NCBI RefSeq assembly: GCF_009497155.1
Contig: NZ_WINI01000004.1
Coordinates: forward strand, 310,001 to 374,000
Direction of reading: 5' to 3'
DNA from: Glaciimonas soli
GTDB taxonomy: Bacteria > Pseudomonadota > Gammaproteobacteria > Burkholderiales > Burkholderiaceae_D
Length of the DNA stretch: 64,000 bases
Shown here: positions 1-7,848 of the stretch, piece by piece
Numbering within the stretch: position 1 is the first letter of the stretch
Layout: the number at the start of each line of letters is the position of its first letter
Notes under the pieces: generated by a model
What the model was told of the DNA's origin: nothing
Seen by the model: only the letters and a program-made list of their open reading frames with translations
Database searches by the model: none
Translations under genes and position numbers: made by a program

Positions 1-1
1 G

Positions 2-148
2 GCACAAAATGCCCAAGCGGTTGCAGTAGAAACCAGCAAAGAAATCGCCGCCACTACCGATGATTATGTACAAGAACATCCGTGGCATGCGGTTGTTGTT
101 TCGGCCACGGTTGGGTTATTGTTTGGTCTTATCATTTCTCGTAAATAA
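2..148 (+). CDS. DUF883/YqjD-ElaB-like protein, C-terminal part
   Basis: Only the last 48 codons are in the window. They read without a stop from base 2 and end with a short hydrophobic segment followed by RK. The HPWHAV...LLFGLIISRK ending is typical of DUF883 (ElaB/YqjD) proteins, which anchor by a C-terminal membrane helix and associate with ribosomes at the inner membrane in stationary phase. It is followed by a holin-like gene and a YqjK-like gene, the same order as the E. coli yqjD-yqjE-yqjK operon, which supports the call. The N-terminus lies outside the window. Confidence 0.75.
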   Translation, partial: AQNAQAVAVETSKEIAATTDDYVQEHPWHAVVVSATVGLLFGLIISRK

Positions 149-205
149 TCACTGCACATCATTGGAATTCTGAGTAGCACAATGCAGCGGAACTTATAGG
201 CGGAC

Positions 206-652
206 ATGGATCACTCATCTTCAGACTCATCAGCGCGTCATGAATCGCGCGATACGCATAGCAAAGCTCGCAAAACGCACGATAAGCATGCGCACATCGG
301 TTTAGTCTCAGGCCTGATAGGTACGGCAAAGAATCTGTTTGCATTACTGATAAGCCGCGCTGAACTGGCAGCGTTGGAATTCTCTGAAATTGGCTCGCAT
401 ATCGTCAAATTGCTGCTGGTATTTTCGCTTGGTATTCTGGCGCTCTTATTTGCGTTAGCTTTTTGGAGCGGCTTAGTCATCGTATTGGCGTGGGATAGCC
501 TGGGCTGGAAGATAATTCTGATTTTGGCCGCTTTTTTCACTTTCGTCGCCATCGCCATGGGACTGTATGTGCGTTCAATTTTGCGCCAGGGTCGCATCGG
601 GTTGCCGGCGACGATGAATGAATTGCGCAAAGATCGGGATGCCTTGCTATGA
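206..652 (+). CDS. Phage holin family (DUF1469/YqjE-like) membrane protein
   Basis: This 148-aa protein has a charged His/Ser/Lys-rich N-terminus of about 30 residues. Two closely spaced membrane helices follow at about residues 70-95 and 100-120, then a basic tail. That layout matches the DUF1469 (Phage_holin_3_6, YqjE) family of small inner-membrane proteins of unknown biochemical role. It sits 57 bp after the DUF883 gene and 31 bp before the YqjK-like gene on the same strand, so the three probably form one operon linked to membrane or stationary-phase stress. Confidence 0.75.
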   Translation: MDHSSSDSSARHESRDTHSKARKTHDKHAHIGLVSGLIGTAKNLFALLISRAELAALEFSEIGSHIVKLLLVFSLGILALLFALAFWSGLVIVLAWDSLGWKIILILAAFFTFVAIAMGLYVRSILRQGRIGLPATMNELRKDRDALL

Positions 653-683
653 ATGTTTTAGCTTATTTTTCTTTGAGGCACAT

Positions 684-1061
684 ATGACGCAACTTCCCAA
701 TTATGATCGCCATCGTTCCCTGGCCGAGCGCAAATTGCAATTGCTGCAAGAAGGTGCTGCCTTTCGTGCCGAAATGATTCATTGTCGCGATGCCGTCAGG
801 TCCAATCTGAACACCCGCTCCTGGAGCAAAAATCTGTTGGGACGTGCCACTGGCATGGCGTATTCGTTGATTAAACAACCTGCAACTAAAGCGGTTGGCC
901 TCCAGGTATTGGCACCGCTATTGGCAACCGGTGCTTCCTTTTTGTCCAAAAAACACTATCCACGTAAGTCACTGATCGTTGGCAGCGCACTCATTGCCGC
1001 CATCGGCGCAGGTGCCGCGTACTTTAGATTCAAGAGTAACAAATCTGTAGATAGCGAGTAG
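684..1061 (+). CDS. YqjK-like small protein, third gene of the operon
   Basis: The ATG at 684 is preceded by GAGG at 675-678 and gives 125 aa. An upstream in-frame start at 618 would overlap the preceding gene and lacks a good ribosome site. The N-terminal half is rich in Arg, Gln and Leu and predicted helical. Two hydrophobic stretches follow (about residues 68-85 and 97-115), then a Lys/Ser tail. Position after DUF883 and YqjE-like genes suggests a YqjK-type partner. The sequence identity with YqjK is not obvious by eye, so function stays unknown. Confidence 0.6.
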   Translation: MTQLPNYDRHRSLAERKLQLLQEGAAFRAEMIHCRDAVRSNLNTRSWSKNLLGRATGMAYSLIKQPATKAVGLQVLAPLLATGASFLSKKHYPRKSLIVGSALIAAIGAGAAYFRFKSNKSVDSE

Positions 1062-1069
1062 TAAGTCCA

Positions 1070-1151
1070 CATAACTGTTTAGGCCAGGCGTCCCGACGCA
1101 GACAATACGGACTGTACGGCTAGTTGGGGCGATAACGCATAAACAGTTATG
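1070..1151. repeat. 12-bp perfect inverted repeat upstream of the OmpA-like gene
   Basis: CATAACTGTTTA at 1070-1081 is repeated in inverted form as TAAACAGTTATG at 1140-1151, with 58 bp between. It fills the space between the YqjK-like gene and the lipoprotein gene. It could be a looped operator or the base of a folded leader RNA. No T-run follows, so a simple terminator is unlikely. Confidence 0.5.
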
Positions 1152-1224
1152 CGGGCTAACTTAACGTCGATCTGCAGCAACACTGCTGTTTTTTGAAGAT
1201 ACTTAACTTATGAAGGGAAACACA

Positions 1225-1887
1225 ATGAATAAATTTAAGCTAGGTGCTCTCACATTGGCCGTTACTTTGGCTGCAACAGGTTGTGCCAATATGAATGACA
1301 CGCAAAAAGATACCGGTATCGGCGCTGGCGTTGGCGCAGTAGCCGGAGCGGCTATTGGTGCATTAACTGGCAACAAGAAAAACGCACTGATCGGCGGCGC
1401 AATTGGCGCTGGCATTGGTGGTGTTGGTGGCGCGCTTTGGGGTAACAAGCAAGACGAACAAAAACGTAAAATGGAACAAGCGGCTCAGGGTACTGGCGTT
1501 ACAGTTACTCAAACCCCAGACAATCGCTTGAAATTAGGCGTGCCGGCTGATGCTGGATTTGCTACTGGCCGTGCGGATATTCAAGGAAATCTTCCACGCG
1601 TTCTTGATAGCCTGGCGCAATCCTTGAATCAAAACCCAACCTCAGTTGTAGATGTTTTTGGCTATACCGATAGTACCGGTAGCGATGCGGTCAACAACCC
1701 ATTGTCACTCAACCGCGCAAGTGCCGTGCGTAATTATCTGATCTCTCGCGGCGTTGCACCTAACCGTATTAATGCTCAAGGCTTCGGCTCGCAAAGTCCA
1801 GTCGCAGATAACAGCACTGTCGCTGGCCGTGCTGCAAACCGCCGTGTTGAAATTTTCGTTACTGAGCCTGGCCAACCACGTCAATAA
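1225..1887 (+). CDS. OmpA-family lipoprotein with glycine-zipper domain
   Basis: ATG 1225 was chosen because AAGGGA lies 7 bases upstream and because it puts a lipoprotein signal at the N-terminus, with the lipobox ending at Cys20 (ATGC). An alternative ATG at 1210 adds five residues. Residues about 30-75 form a Gly/Ala-rich zipper with repeated GAxxGA steps. The C-terminal 110 residues are an OmpA-like peptidoglycan-binding domain, with the typical NRASAVRNYL and GR.ANRRVEI segments. The protein is expected in the outer membrane, tethering it to peptidoglycan (YiaD/Pal-like architecture). A bidirectional terminator follows at 1933. Confidence 0.9.
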   Translation: MNKFKLGALTLAVTLAATGCANMNDTQKDTGIGAGVGAVAGAAIGALTGNKKNALIGGAIGAGIGGVGGALWGNKQDEQKRKMEQAAQGTGVTVTQTPDNRLKLGVPADAGFATGRADIQGNLPRVLDSLAQSLNQNPTSVVDVFGYTDSTGSDAVNNPLSLNRASAVRNYLISRGVAPNRINAQGFGSQSPVADNSTVAGRAANRRVEIFVTEPGQPRQ

Positions 1888-1932
1888 TATTGATGGCAAT
1901 AAATTCACTCGCATATTTTTGTCGGGTGAAAT

Positions 1933-1964
1933 AAAAATGCCGACTCACAGAGTCGGCATTTTTT
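1933..1964. terminator. Bidirectional rho-independent terminator
   Basis: A 12-bp stem AAATGCCGACTC / GAGTCGGCATTT with a 3-base loop (ACA) is flanked by A-rich and T-rich tracts. It lies between the convergent OmpA-like lipoprotein and cytochrome c genes and can serve both. Confidence 0.9.
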
Positions 1965-2008
1965 ATGTGCGGTTGCTATTTAACGCAGCAACGCAAATCT
2001 CGTTCACG

Positions 2009-2599
2009 TCATTTTGCAGCTGGTGCCGATGCAGTGCTTGCGACTGCTGCTGCGCTAGCCGAAGTGTCTGCGGTTGCCGCAGCAGCTGGCGCCGGCACTT
2101 CTGGCTCCTTAAATTTGCCGCCGGATTGATTGACCATATAGACCACGGCACGTGCAACTTCGACATCATCCAGATCAGGGTTACCACCCTTGGCCGGCAT
2201 GGCACGCAAGCCACTTAATGCAAAACCAATAACTTTATCCTCACCAACCGCAAGACGTGGACCCCAAGCCGCAGCATCGCCAACTTTCGGTGCGCCAGCC
2301 GCGCCAGTGGCATGACAAGCGGAACAAGTTGACTTAAACACCTCTTCACCGGTCAAGAATACCCGCGGAGCGTTGACATCTTTAAACGTAAATCCCTCAT
2401 CACCAACTGGTTTCAGACGCGCTGCAATCGCTTCTGCCGTCTGCCCCTCCGAACCTGCCCCGACTTTTTGTACGTTAGTCACGTACTGAACCAACAATAT
2501 GATGCAAATGATAGGAACCAAAAAACCTGCAAGTACAGCAACAATTAACTGCTTCGGCGTTTTGATCGCCGATTGTTCTTCGTGATGTGCGTCGCTCAT
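2009..2599 (-). CDS. Membrane-anchored cytochrome c5 family protein
   Basis: This 196-aa protein has an uncleaved N-terminal membrane anchor at about residues 20-42. A single class I cytochrome c domain follows, with the haem-binding CSACH motif near residues 92-96 (C-x-x-C-H) and a downstream Met in the AMPAKGG segment as likely axial ligand. The spacing resembles cytochrome c5. The C-terminal tail is Ala/Pro/Ser-rich and low in complexity. It should carry electrons on the periplasmic face of the inner membrane. It is monocistronic and convergent with the OmpA-like gene. Confidence 0.9.
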   Translation of the reverse strand: MSDAHHEEQSAIKTPKQLIVAVLAGFLVPIICIILLVQYVTNVQKVGAGSEGQTAEAIAARLKPVGDEGFTFKDVNAPRVFLTGEEVFKSTCSACHATGAAGAPKVGDAAAWGPRLAVGEDKVIGFALSGLRAMPAKGGNPDLDDVEVARAVVYMVNQSGGKFKEPEVPAPAAAATADTSASAAAVASTASAPAAK

Positions 2600-2859
2600 A
2601 AAGTCCTCAGTACATTTTTAAACTAGGAGGGTTGAAAATAGATGCATTCTATGCAACTCAAAGCTAACCGTTGATTATAGACGTAATAATTGCGATTTGG
2701 AACGATAAAACTTTGACTACAACGGACAATAAGGGCGACATGGCATGGACGTACACCCAGAAAAACGGTATCCTTCACGCCTCTGGTTATCAGCGAAGAG
2801 TCGCACCACTTAAAGCGGTATGGACTTGATAAGATTTGCTGATGATTACGTACACTTAT

Positions 2860-2932
2860 GCGGCTGTAGCTCAGTGGATAGAGTATTGGCCTCCGAAGCC
2901 AAGGGTCGCTGGTTCGATTCCAGCCAGCCGCA
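2860..2932 (+). tRNA. tRNA-Arg (anticodon CCG)
   Basis: The 73-base cloverleaf is complete. The acceptor stem GCGGCTG pairs with CAGCCGC. The anticodon stem TTGGC/GCCAA encloses loop CTCCGAA (anticodon CCG), and the T-arm GCTGG-TTCGATT-CCAGC is perfect. The discriminator base is A2932. The CCA end is not encoded here (CTT follows), whereas the displaced copy at 34 kb does encode CCA. The gene is the integration target of the genomic island, and its 3' half appears to be supplied by the island. Confidence 0.97.
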
Positions 2933-2933
2933 C
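2888..2933 (+). repeat. attL: 3' half of tRNA-Arg
   Basis: This is the left copy of the 46-bp direct repeat bounding the island. It starts inside the anticodon stem and ends one base past the discriminator. It matches 34325-34370 except at four positions, all in the T-arm. The first 21 bases, which include the anticodon loop, are identical and are the likely crossover region. Confidence 0.9.
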
Positions 2934-3078
2934 TTATATTTTACCTATGAATATTGGGACTTTGTGTTTTTCAAAGTTTCCGATTTTCCCTACTTGTGCT
3001 ACCCATGTGCTACCCGATAGATGTATTTCCAGATAAGTTGAAATAACTGTCTTCTGCCTTACACCCTTCCCCTACCTG

Positions 3079-3495
3079 TTACTTCTCACTCGTGGGTCTC
3101 TTCACTTTCCGAATTCGCTTTGACGTCACAAAAGTTTTGCCGTCATCCATGATCTGAGGAAGACCAAGCTCTTTGATTAGATAAGAGCAGCGGACTGGGG
3201 GCCATACTTCATTTTCGTCGTATACGTAACTCCAAGCCTCTTGAATGCACCTGATGTTTGCGCCGGTCAGGCCACATACCTTGTCAGCATATGGTTGGGG
3301 GATATGTGACTCGTCTATCCATAAATTTACGGTTATCACATCTACATTAAAAAGCCGACAAACAGCTGCAATACCTCCCAAGCGTTCAACGTAAAACATA
3401 ACATCGTTGTTATTAGCAATGAAACGTGGCTTACCAGTAACTGGACTGATTTCTATCCGCCACTCTTGCATTTTTTTTATTGTATTGAAGTCCAT
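3079..3495 (-). CDS. YdaS-like regulator fused to an unknown C-terminal region
   Basis: The ATG at 3495 overlaps the stop of the upstream gene (TGATG), implying translational coupling; a GTG one codon earlier is possible. The protein is 138 aa. Residues about 35-62 (YVERLGGIAAVCRLF...VNLWI) resemble the helix-turn-helix of YdaS-type Cro-like proteins, where IGG...A...V....V..W is conserved. The C-terminal 70 residues are not recognised and end with a basic tail. It is the last gene before attL and is transcribed towards it. A role as an island regulator is inferred. Confidence 0.55.
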   Translation of the reverse strand: MDFNTIKKMQEWRIEISPVTGKPRFIANNNDVMFYVERLGGIAAVCRLFNVDVITVNLWIDESHIPQPYADKVCGLTGANIRCIQEAWSYVYDENEVWPPVRCSYLIKELGLPQIMDDGKTFVTSKRIRKVKRPTSEK

Positions 3496-3695
3496 CACAA
3501 TGTACTCCTCAACTGCTTAAGCTCTACACCGCTGAGTTCCGCCATCAGTTTGGCTCTGTCAATATTGACGATCCTGCCTTGCTTAATCCAACTATGAATA
3601 GTCGTTCCGGATACCGCCATAACATTGGCTGACTTGGTTACTCCGCCGATCCTTTCCACGGCAATCTTTACGTAATTTTGTGGGATGGGATACAT
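3495..3695 (-). CDS. YdaS-like Cro/CI-type regulator
   Basis: This 66-aa protein has the YdaS pattern VERIGGVTKSANVMAVSGTTIHSWI, a helix-turn-helix in which GG and the Trp are conserved, followed by an acidic/hydrophobic C-terminal helix. AAGGA lies 7 bases before its ATG. It is probably the upstream partner of an operon with the next gene. A related protein of similar size lies at 24890-25099. Such proteins often control excision or replication genes of phages and islands. Confidence 0.7.
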   Translation of the reverse strand: MYPIPQNYVKIAVERIGGVTKSANVMAVSGTTIHSWIKQGRIVNIDRAKLMAELSGVELKQLRSTL

Positions 3696-3802
3696 TTCTG
3701 TCCTTGTTATTTTTCTTATATGAACATAGCAATTACTTATTAACTGCCTGTCATTATTATTTTAGTTCAAGGAATGGACTGCGTTAAAAATACTGACAAT
3801 AA

Positions 3803-3832
3803 AAATGAAAAACCCGCTGTTTAGGCGGGTCT
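3803..3832 (-). terminator. Rho-independent terminator
   Basis: On the minus strand, ACCCGC and GCGGGT form a stem around a 7-base loop, followed by TTTTTCATTTTTATT. It lies just past the stop of the TM2 gene and should end the minus-strand operon that starts at 4852. Confidence 0.8.
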
Positions 3833-3858
3833 AAGCACAACAAATTCATACTCCTTAG

Positions 3859-4413
3859 TCAGAGTGTCGCTTTGATCCTCGATAAATCGTCAGCATTCAA
3901 TGCTCCAGAGCCGGCCAAGGGAATCAGCGCTGTTAAAAAATCTTCCGCACTCTCAAAAGGCTTCTTCTCGGACAACTCGCTAATGAGGTACGACACTTTT
4001 GACCGATACTCCTCTTCGCTCAATAAGCCGCTCTTGTTCAGCGCATAAATTTTTTCTACCTTGATCACCAGATCAGCAACTTTGGTGTGGGTAGCATTGA
4101 TGGCGTCCTCTTCGTTCTCTTTACTGCGCTTCTCAGCAAGCATCCCAGCAATCTGCTCATTAATTTCGTTGGCACGTCTATAAGCATGATCAACACTTAC
4201 TATAACAACAATAATCCAAATCGGCCAAAAAATTACCCAGCAAAGAACAGTTGCGATAAAAAATGCCACGCCCTGCGCCGTGTCCCCGTTGTAAAACTGG
4301 CCGAACCCAGCACACAAAATGCTCCAGATCATTGCAGCAGAAGGGTTTTTCTTTGGCGAGATAGCAGTAATGCCTGACACTTGATTAGACACCTGATTAA
4401 TATCCATATCCAT
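3859..4413 (-). CDS. TM2-domain membrane protein with C-terminal SHOCT-like helix
   Basis: This 184-aa protein has a TM2 domain at about residues 20-85: two hydrophobic helices around the motif GFGQFYNGD. A Glu/Lys-rich coiled segment follows (about 85-120). A short helix around residues 125-145 (IYALNKSGLLSEEEYRSK) resembles SHOCT. TM2 proteins are of unknown function in bacteria. It is the distal gene of a minus-strand cluster (4852 to 3859) closed by a terminator and divergent from a Cro/CI-like regulator. Confidence 0.75.
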   Translation of the reverse strand: MDMDINQVSNQVSGITAISPKKNPSAAMIWSILCAGFGQFYNGDTAQGVAFFIATVLCWVIFWPIWIIVVIVSVDHAYRRANEINEQIAGMLAEKRSKENEEDAINATHTKVADLVIKVEKIYALNKSGLLSEEEYRSKVSYLISELSEKKPFESAEDFLTALIPLAGSGALNADDLSRIKATL

Positions 4414-4440
4414 TATTTTGATCTCCCTGATTTTGTGTAG

Positions 4441-4662
4441 TTATTTACCCGACTTGATGCGTGACTGCCGGGATTTTTCGAGGACCGCATAGTCTTTGGT
4501 TGTGGCCCGGTCAAAGCCTCGGTCGGTCCAATTGCCATTTTCATCGGCATATCCCTGACGTTTTAAAGAGGTACTCGACATGTCGGCAAGATTTTTTACC
4601 TGTCCATCGTGCCGAGATCCCATTACCAAAAGGCCAGCGTCAAGTAGTTTGCGTAATCCCAT
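4441..4662 (-). CDS. Small hypothetical protein
   Basis: ATG 4662 is preceded by AAGGAG at the right distance, giving 73 aa. An earlier in-frame ATG at 4710 would overlap the upstream gene. The protein is hydrophilic with a Lys/Arg-rich C-terminus and contains a GSRHDGQVKNL segment. I do not recognise it. It lies 10 bp after the small membrane protein gene and 27 bp before the TM2 gene, so it is co-transcribed with them. Confidence 0.55.
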   Translation of the reverse strand: MGLRKLLDAGLLVMGSRHDGQVKNLADMSSTSLKRQGYADENGNWTDRGFDRATTKDYAVLEKSRQSRIKSGK

Positions 4663-4672
4663 GCTCACTCCT

Positions 4673-4852
4673 TCAATGATCGCTGCGATCGAAAAACATT
4701 CCACTGACAATTGTCACAAGCAACCCTGCAACAGCCAGTCCCAAGCCGCTACCGAATCCACTAAAGAAATTCCTGACACCTTCTCTAGTCCCATCCTTAG
4801 CGGCATCTTTAAAGCCGCTACCTTCATCTTCGTTTTCAGTAAATTGCGTCAT
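4673..4852 (-). CDS. Small single-pass membrane protein
   Basis: The start was taken at ATG 4852 because AGGGCG precedes it; ATG 4876 would add eight residues. The 59-aa product has an acidic N-terminus, a Gly/Phe-rich linker and one membrane helix (about residues 35-55, LGLAVAGLLVTIVSGMF), ending FDRSDH. It is the first gene of the minus-strand operon with the hypothetical and TM2 genes. The function is unknown. Confidence 0.5.
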   Translation of the reverse strand: MTQFTENEDEGSGFKDAAKDGTREGVRNFFSGFGSGLGLAVAGLLVTIVSGMFFDRSDH

Positions 4853-4915
4853 AGTTCGCCCTGTGGGGGTTGTCATTCGGGGTTATGCCGCCTTAAGTGG
4901 TCGGTTTTTTAATTT

Positions 4916-4948
4916 TACCATTTGGTATATCACAACAACCATATTGTT
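4916..4948. promoter_or_regulatory. Operator-like dyads between divergent genes
   Basis: The 131-bp space between the small membrane protein gene (minus) and the Cro/CI-like gene (plus) holds two short dyads: TACCA-TT-TGGTA (4916-4927) and AACAA-CCATA-TTGTT (4934-4948). The position suits autoregulation by the adjacent regulator. This is inference from symmetry and context only. Confidence 0.4.
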
Positions 4949-4983
4949 TTCAAACACGACACAGCTTATTTCACACTGGGGGA

Positions 4984-5421
4984 ATGCCAACCCCAATTAA
5001 CGAAAAACTAGAATTTTCCCTGCGGCTGAAGCAGGCGCTGAAACGGAGTTCGAAGAAAATCGAGACTCCCACTGAGTTAGCGTTGCAATTCAACTTACGT
5101 CACCAACACGACTCTATAACGCCAGCAGCTGCGCAGAAGTGGATGAACGGATTAGCACGGCCTACACCGGACAAAATCGAAACCCTCGCAGAGTGGTTGA
5201 ATGTGTCAGCACAGTGGCTTCGTTACGGTATTGCTGAAGATAGACCAGCAACGACTACTGGACGAAAGGTATCAGCAAGAAAATCAGCCGCAACAATCCA
5301 ACCGACGGATGATGAGCTCAAATTGCTGATAAAGTTGCGGAGCCTAAGCGAACATCGGCGTAACTTGGTGGTCGAGGTCCTGGAGCAATTTTCTTTGGAA
5401 CAGGAAATGTGGCGGGATTGA
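4984..5421 (+). CDS. Cro/CI-like transcriptional regulator
   Basis: ATG 4984 was chosen over an upstream in-frame start (4897) because GGGGG lies directly before it and because the protein then begins at the conserved region. The 145-aa product has an N-terminal lambda-repressor-like fold at about residues 10-75: LKQALKRS....TELALQFN, then ITPAAAQKWMNGLARPTPDKIETLAEWLNV. This is the pattern of phage Cro/CI proteins that act as short repressors without a peptidase domain. A helical C-terminus follows, perhaps for dimerisation. It is divergent from the TM2 operon and probably represses it and itself. Confidence 0.8.
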   Translation: MPTPINEKLEFSLRLKQALKRSSKKIETPTELALQFNLRHQHDSITPAAAQKWMNGLARPTPDKIETLAEWLNVSAQWLRYGIAEDRPATTTGRKVSARKSAATIQPTDDELKLLIKLRSLSEHRRNLVVEVLEQFSLEQEMWRD

Positions 5422-5678
5422 TCGGGCAGTGCCTGATTTTCTGTAATCTCAGCCTGCTCAGACACGAACAATAAAATCGAGGCATGATTTGTATTGAATG
5501 TTTCAGATCGGCCAGAAGCGACTGCATGTTCAGATGTATAAAGCTACTCGCTATTCCATCTCGGCTGGAAGCGGTTACTCGATTAAATAGTAATTCGAAC
5601 CGATCGTCTCGGATCACACATCTGAAAATATCGTTTTGGAATACACTTTAACGCTATACACATCACGTTGGACAATCC

Positions 5679-6299
5679 ATGCAAATTGACATGACACGCC
5701 CGTCAAAACTCTATCGGTACTCAGAAAGAAAATGGCTGGAACGATCTCTCAATTTTGGAGAATTTCGCCTTCGACCAGCTAGTGACTACAAAAATCACGA
5801 AACCGATCACGCACGACACGATGATGAACTTATTCGAGTAAGCAAATCCCCGGCGAACACAGTCACCATTACGGTGGAAGGCACTGGGCAGCAACTGAAG
5901 CCAATCGGTGAAATAGTCTACCAGTCAGAAGTTGGTACAAATTACTTGACGATATGCTTCTCGGAGATTTGGGATGAATTGTTGTTTCAAGATTTCCCTG
6001 GCACCGATGCATGCCTCGTTATTCATGATGTAGAAACATTTGCTGAGAGATTTCACGCTGAGGCTCAATCGGCATTGCTGGAGTGGGGTGGCATCGACGC
6101 ACCTGTCGTCTATGGCGGCGACAGTCCACTTGGGGCGGTGTTTTCCAAACCGCTTCCATTTATCCTCCAGAAGGAATGGCGGTTTGCCTGGAGACCGCCT
6201 GTGCCTATTCACCACATCGAGCCAATCACAATTAGTATTGGCAGCATCGCTAACATTGCAGAGATCATCGAACGTCCACGCCTTGAACCACACATCTAA
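5679..6299 (+). CDS. Hypothetical protein, DUF2971-like features
   Basis: This 206-aa protein starts at ATG 5679. It opens with KLYRYSERKWLERSL and has a late QKEWRFAWRPP segment. Both recall the DUF2971 family (an initial L[YF]KY and a central EKEWR), which appears near defence genes, but the match is by eye and modest. It has no signal peptide or membrane helix and stands alone between the regulator and the recombination cassette. A 256-bp upstream gap shows no other feature. Confidence 0.45.
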   Translation: MQIDMTRPSKLYRYSERKWLERSLNFGEFRLRPASDYKNHETDHARHDDELIRVSKSPANTVTITVEGTGQQLKPIGEIVYQSEVGTNYLTICFSEIWDELLFQDFPGTDACLVIHDVETFAERFHAEAQSALLEWGGIDAPVVYGGDSPLGAVFSKPLPFILQKEWRFAWRPPVPIHHIEPITISIGSIANIAEIIERPRLEPHI

Positions 6300-6528
6300 A
6301 TGACCTTCGATTGAACTAACGCATTCTTCCAGTACATCTACGCTGGACTCCATTTTCAATGTCCGGTTTGGGTTCTTCTGCAGCAATCAAATATGGCGAC
6401 TTTCCACCGGCACTTCCTATTGGCACAAACCTGAATTACAACAGCAGATTCAATATTTTCCACCCCCATTGGTATAAGAACAGTGCTGTAAAACCTTCAC
6501 TGTTCCACCTCTACCAAGGAGCCCCCAC

Positions 6529-6678
6529 ATGAACCAAGCAGTCCGAAGTTTCCTCCTGGTCCTGCTGATCGAGTCTATCTGTGCAGTTGCTGCATTCCTA
6601 AAAAGCTATTTAATGAGGCACATGCAAAGCGATCACGAATACGGCTTCAGTCACGATCACGAATCTGAATTCTCCTAA
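6529..6678 (+). CDS. Small membrane protein, 49 aa
   Basis: The ATG at 6529 follows a strong AAGGAG (6516-6521) and opens 49 codons. Residues 8-24 form one hydrophobic helix, and the tail is His/Asp/Glu-rich (HDHESEF). It lies 134 bp upstream of the DUF932 gene on the same strand. It is too short for most gene callers. The good ribosome site and membrane helix support it; the function is unknown. Confidence 0.55.
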   Translation: MNQAVRSFLLVLLIESICAVAAFLKSYLMRHMQSDHEYGFSHDHESEFS

Positions 6679-6812
6679 GCTGTAACCCCGCCGCACAGCT
6701 CACCGCTTCCCCTCTTCACTTCCGCAACAACATTCAACGTACTGACCTTGCTCCGGCTGCTTTTTCGCAGCGGCATCAGCACGTCTATTCACAACATCTA
6801 AAGGAAAAAATC

Positions 6813-7772
6813 ATGGCACACATGCTTGAAACAATGGCCTATGTCAATGAAACATCCTGGCATGGCTTGGGAAACAAACTCACCGCTAAGCAGCCCATCG
6901 AAGTTTGGGCAGAGCAAGCGGGCATGGACTGGCAGATCAAGGAAGCGCCGGTTCGATTCATGACGGAGAGCATCGGAAGTCTTGGTGCGATCATGAGCTT
7001 CCCCGAAAATAAAGTGTTATTCCGGTCTGATACGAACGTCCCTCTGTCAGTGGTCAGTCAACGCTATCAGGTAGTCCAGCCACGTGAAATTCTTGAGTTC
7101 TATCGTGATCTTACTGAGATATCCGGCTTCAGTTTGGAAACTGCGGGAGTCCTCAAAGGTGGTCGTAAAGTATGGGCCTTGGCTCGTACGAATCAATCGT
7201 CAACGCTCAAGGGCAACGACACCGTCAATGGTTACGTTCTTCTTGCCACCGGTTGCGATGGAACATTGGCGACTACTGCTCAATTTACGAGCATCAGGGT
7301 TGTATGCAATAACACCTTGGCTATCGCACTTGCGAATAACTCCGGTGCAGTGAAAGTACCTCACAGCACCAGCTTTGATCCTGAAGCAGTTAAACGCAAA
7401 CTGGGTATTTCTGTAACGTCATGGGACAGCTTTATGTACAAGATGAAGGCGATTTCTGAACGCAAGGTCAAATCTATCGAAGCCGCCAATTATTTCCTGC
7501 GAGTCTTCACCGATTCAGCCTTACCAGCATCGGGGGTAACAAACGAACGGGCAATGAAGAAAGTCCAGTCGCTATTCGAAGGCCACGGAATGGGCTCTCA
7601 ATTGACTTCTTCCAAAGGAACGGCTTTCGGTTTGTTGAATGCCGTAACCGAGTTCGTGGACCATGAACGTCGAGCCCGATCGGTAGACCATCGGTTGGAA
7701 AGTGCATGGTTTGGCCCAGGTGCGACGCTCAAACAAAAAGCATTGGATCAGGCGTTATTGATGGTTGCCTGA
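6813..7772 (+). CDS. DUF932 phage/plasmid-like protein
   Basis: This 319-aa protein matches the DUF932 (TIGR03299-type) pattern: it starts MAHMLETMAYVNETSWHGLG and contains CDGTLATTAQFTSIRVVCNNTL, both conserved in that family. These proteins are cytosolic and common on plasmids, phages and islands next to recombination genes; their activity is not established. RBS AAGGA precedes the ATG. It heads a same-strand cassette with a YqaJ exonuclease and a metal-binding protein, so a role in element DNA recombination or replication is inferred. Confidence 0.85.
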   Translation: MAHMLETMAYVNETSWHGLGNKLTAKQPIEVWAEQAGMDWQIKEAPVRFMTESIGSLGAIMSFPENKVLFRSDTNVPLSVVSQRYQVVQPREILEFYRDLTEISGFSLETAGVLKGGRKVWALARTNQSSTLKGNDTVNGYVLLATGCDGTLATTAQFTSIRVVCNNTLAIALANNSGAVKVPHSTSFDPEAVKRKLGISVTSWDSFMYKMKAISERKVKSIEAANYFLRVFTDSALPASGVTNERAMKKVQSLFEGHGMGSQLTSSKGTAFGLLNAVTEFVDHERRARSVDHRLESAWFGPGATLKQKALDQALLMVA

Positions 7773-7848
7773 CACTTCGTTTCACACCATCCCACAAGCC
7801 TGGCTGAGCTAATCCTCTCCGGGCTTTTTCTATTTGAAGGAGCACGCA

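Noticed and set aside
2820-3036. Short frames running through the tRNA-Arg gene
   Set aside because: They are produced by the tRNA sequence itself and lack ribosome sites.
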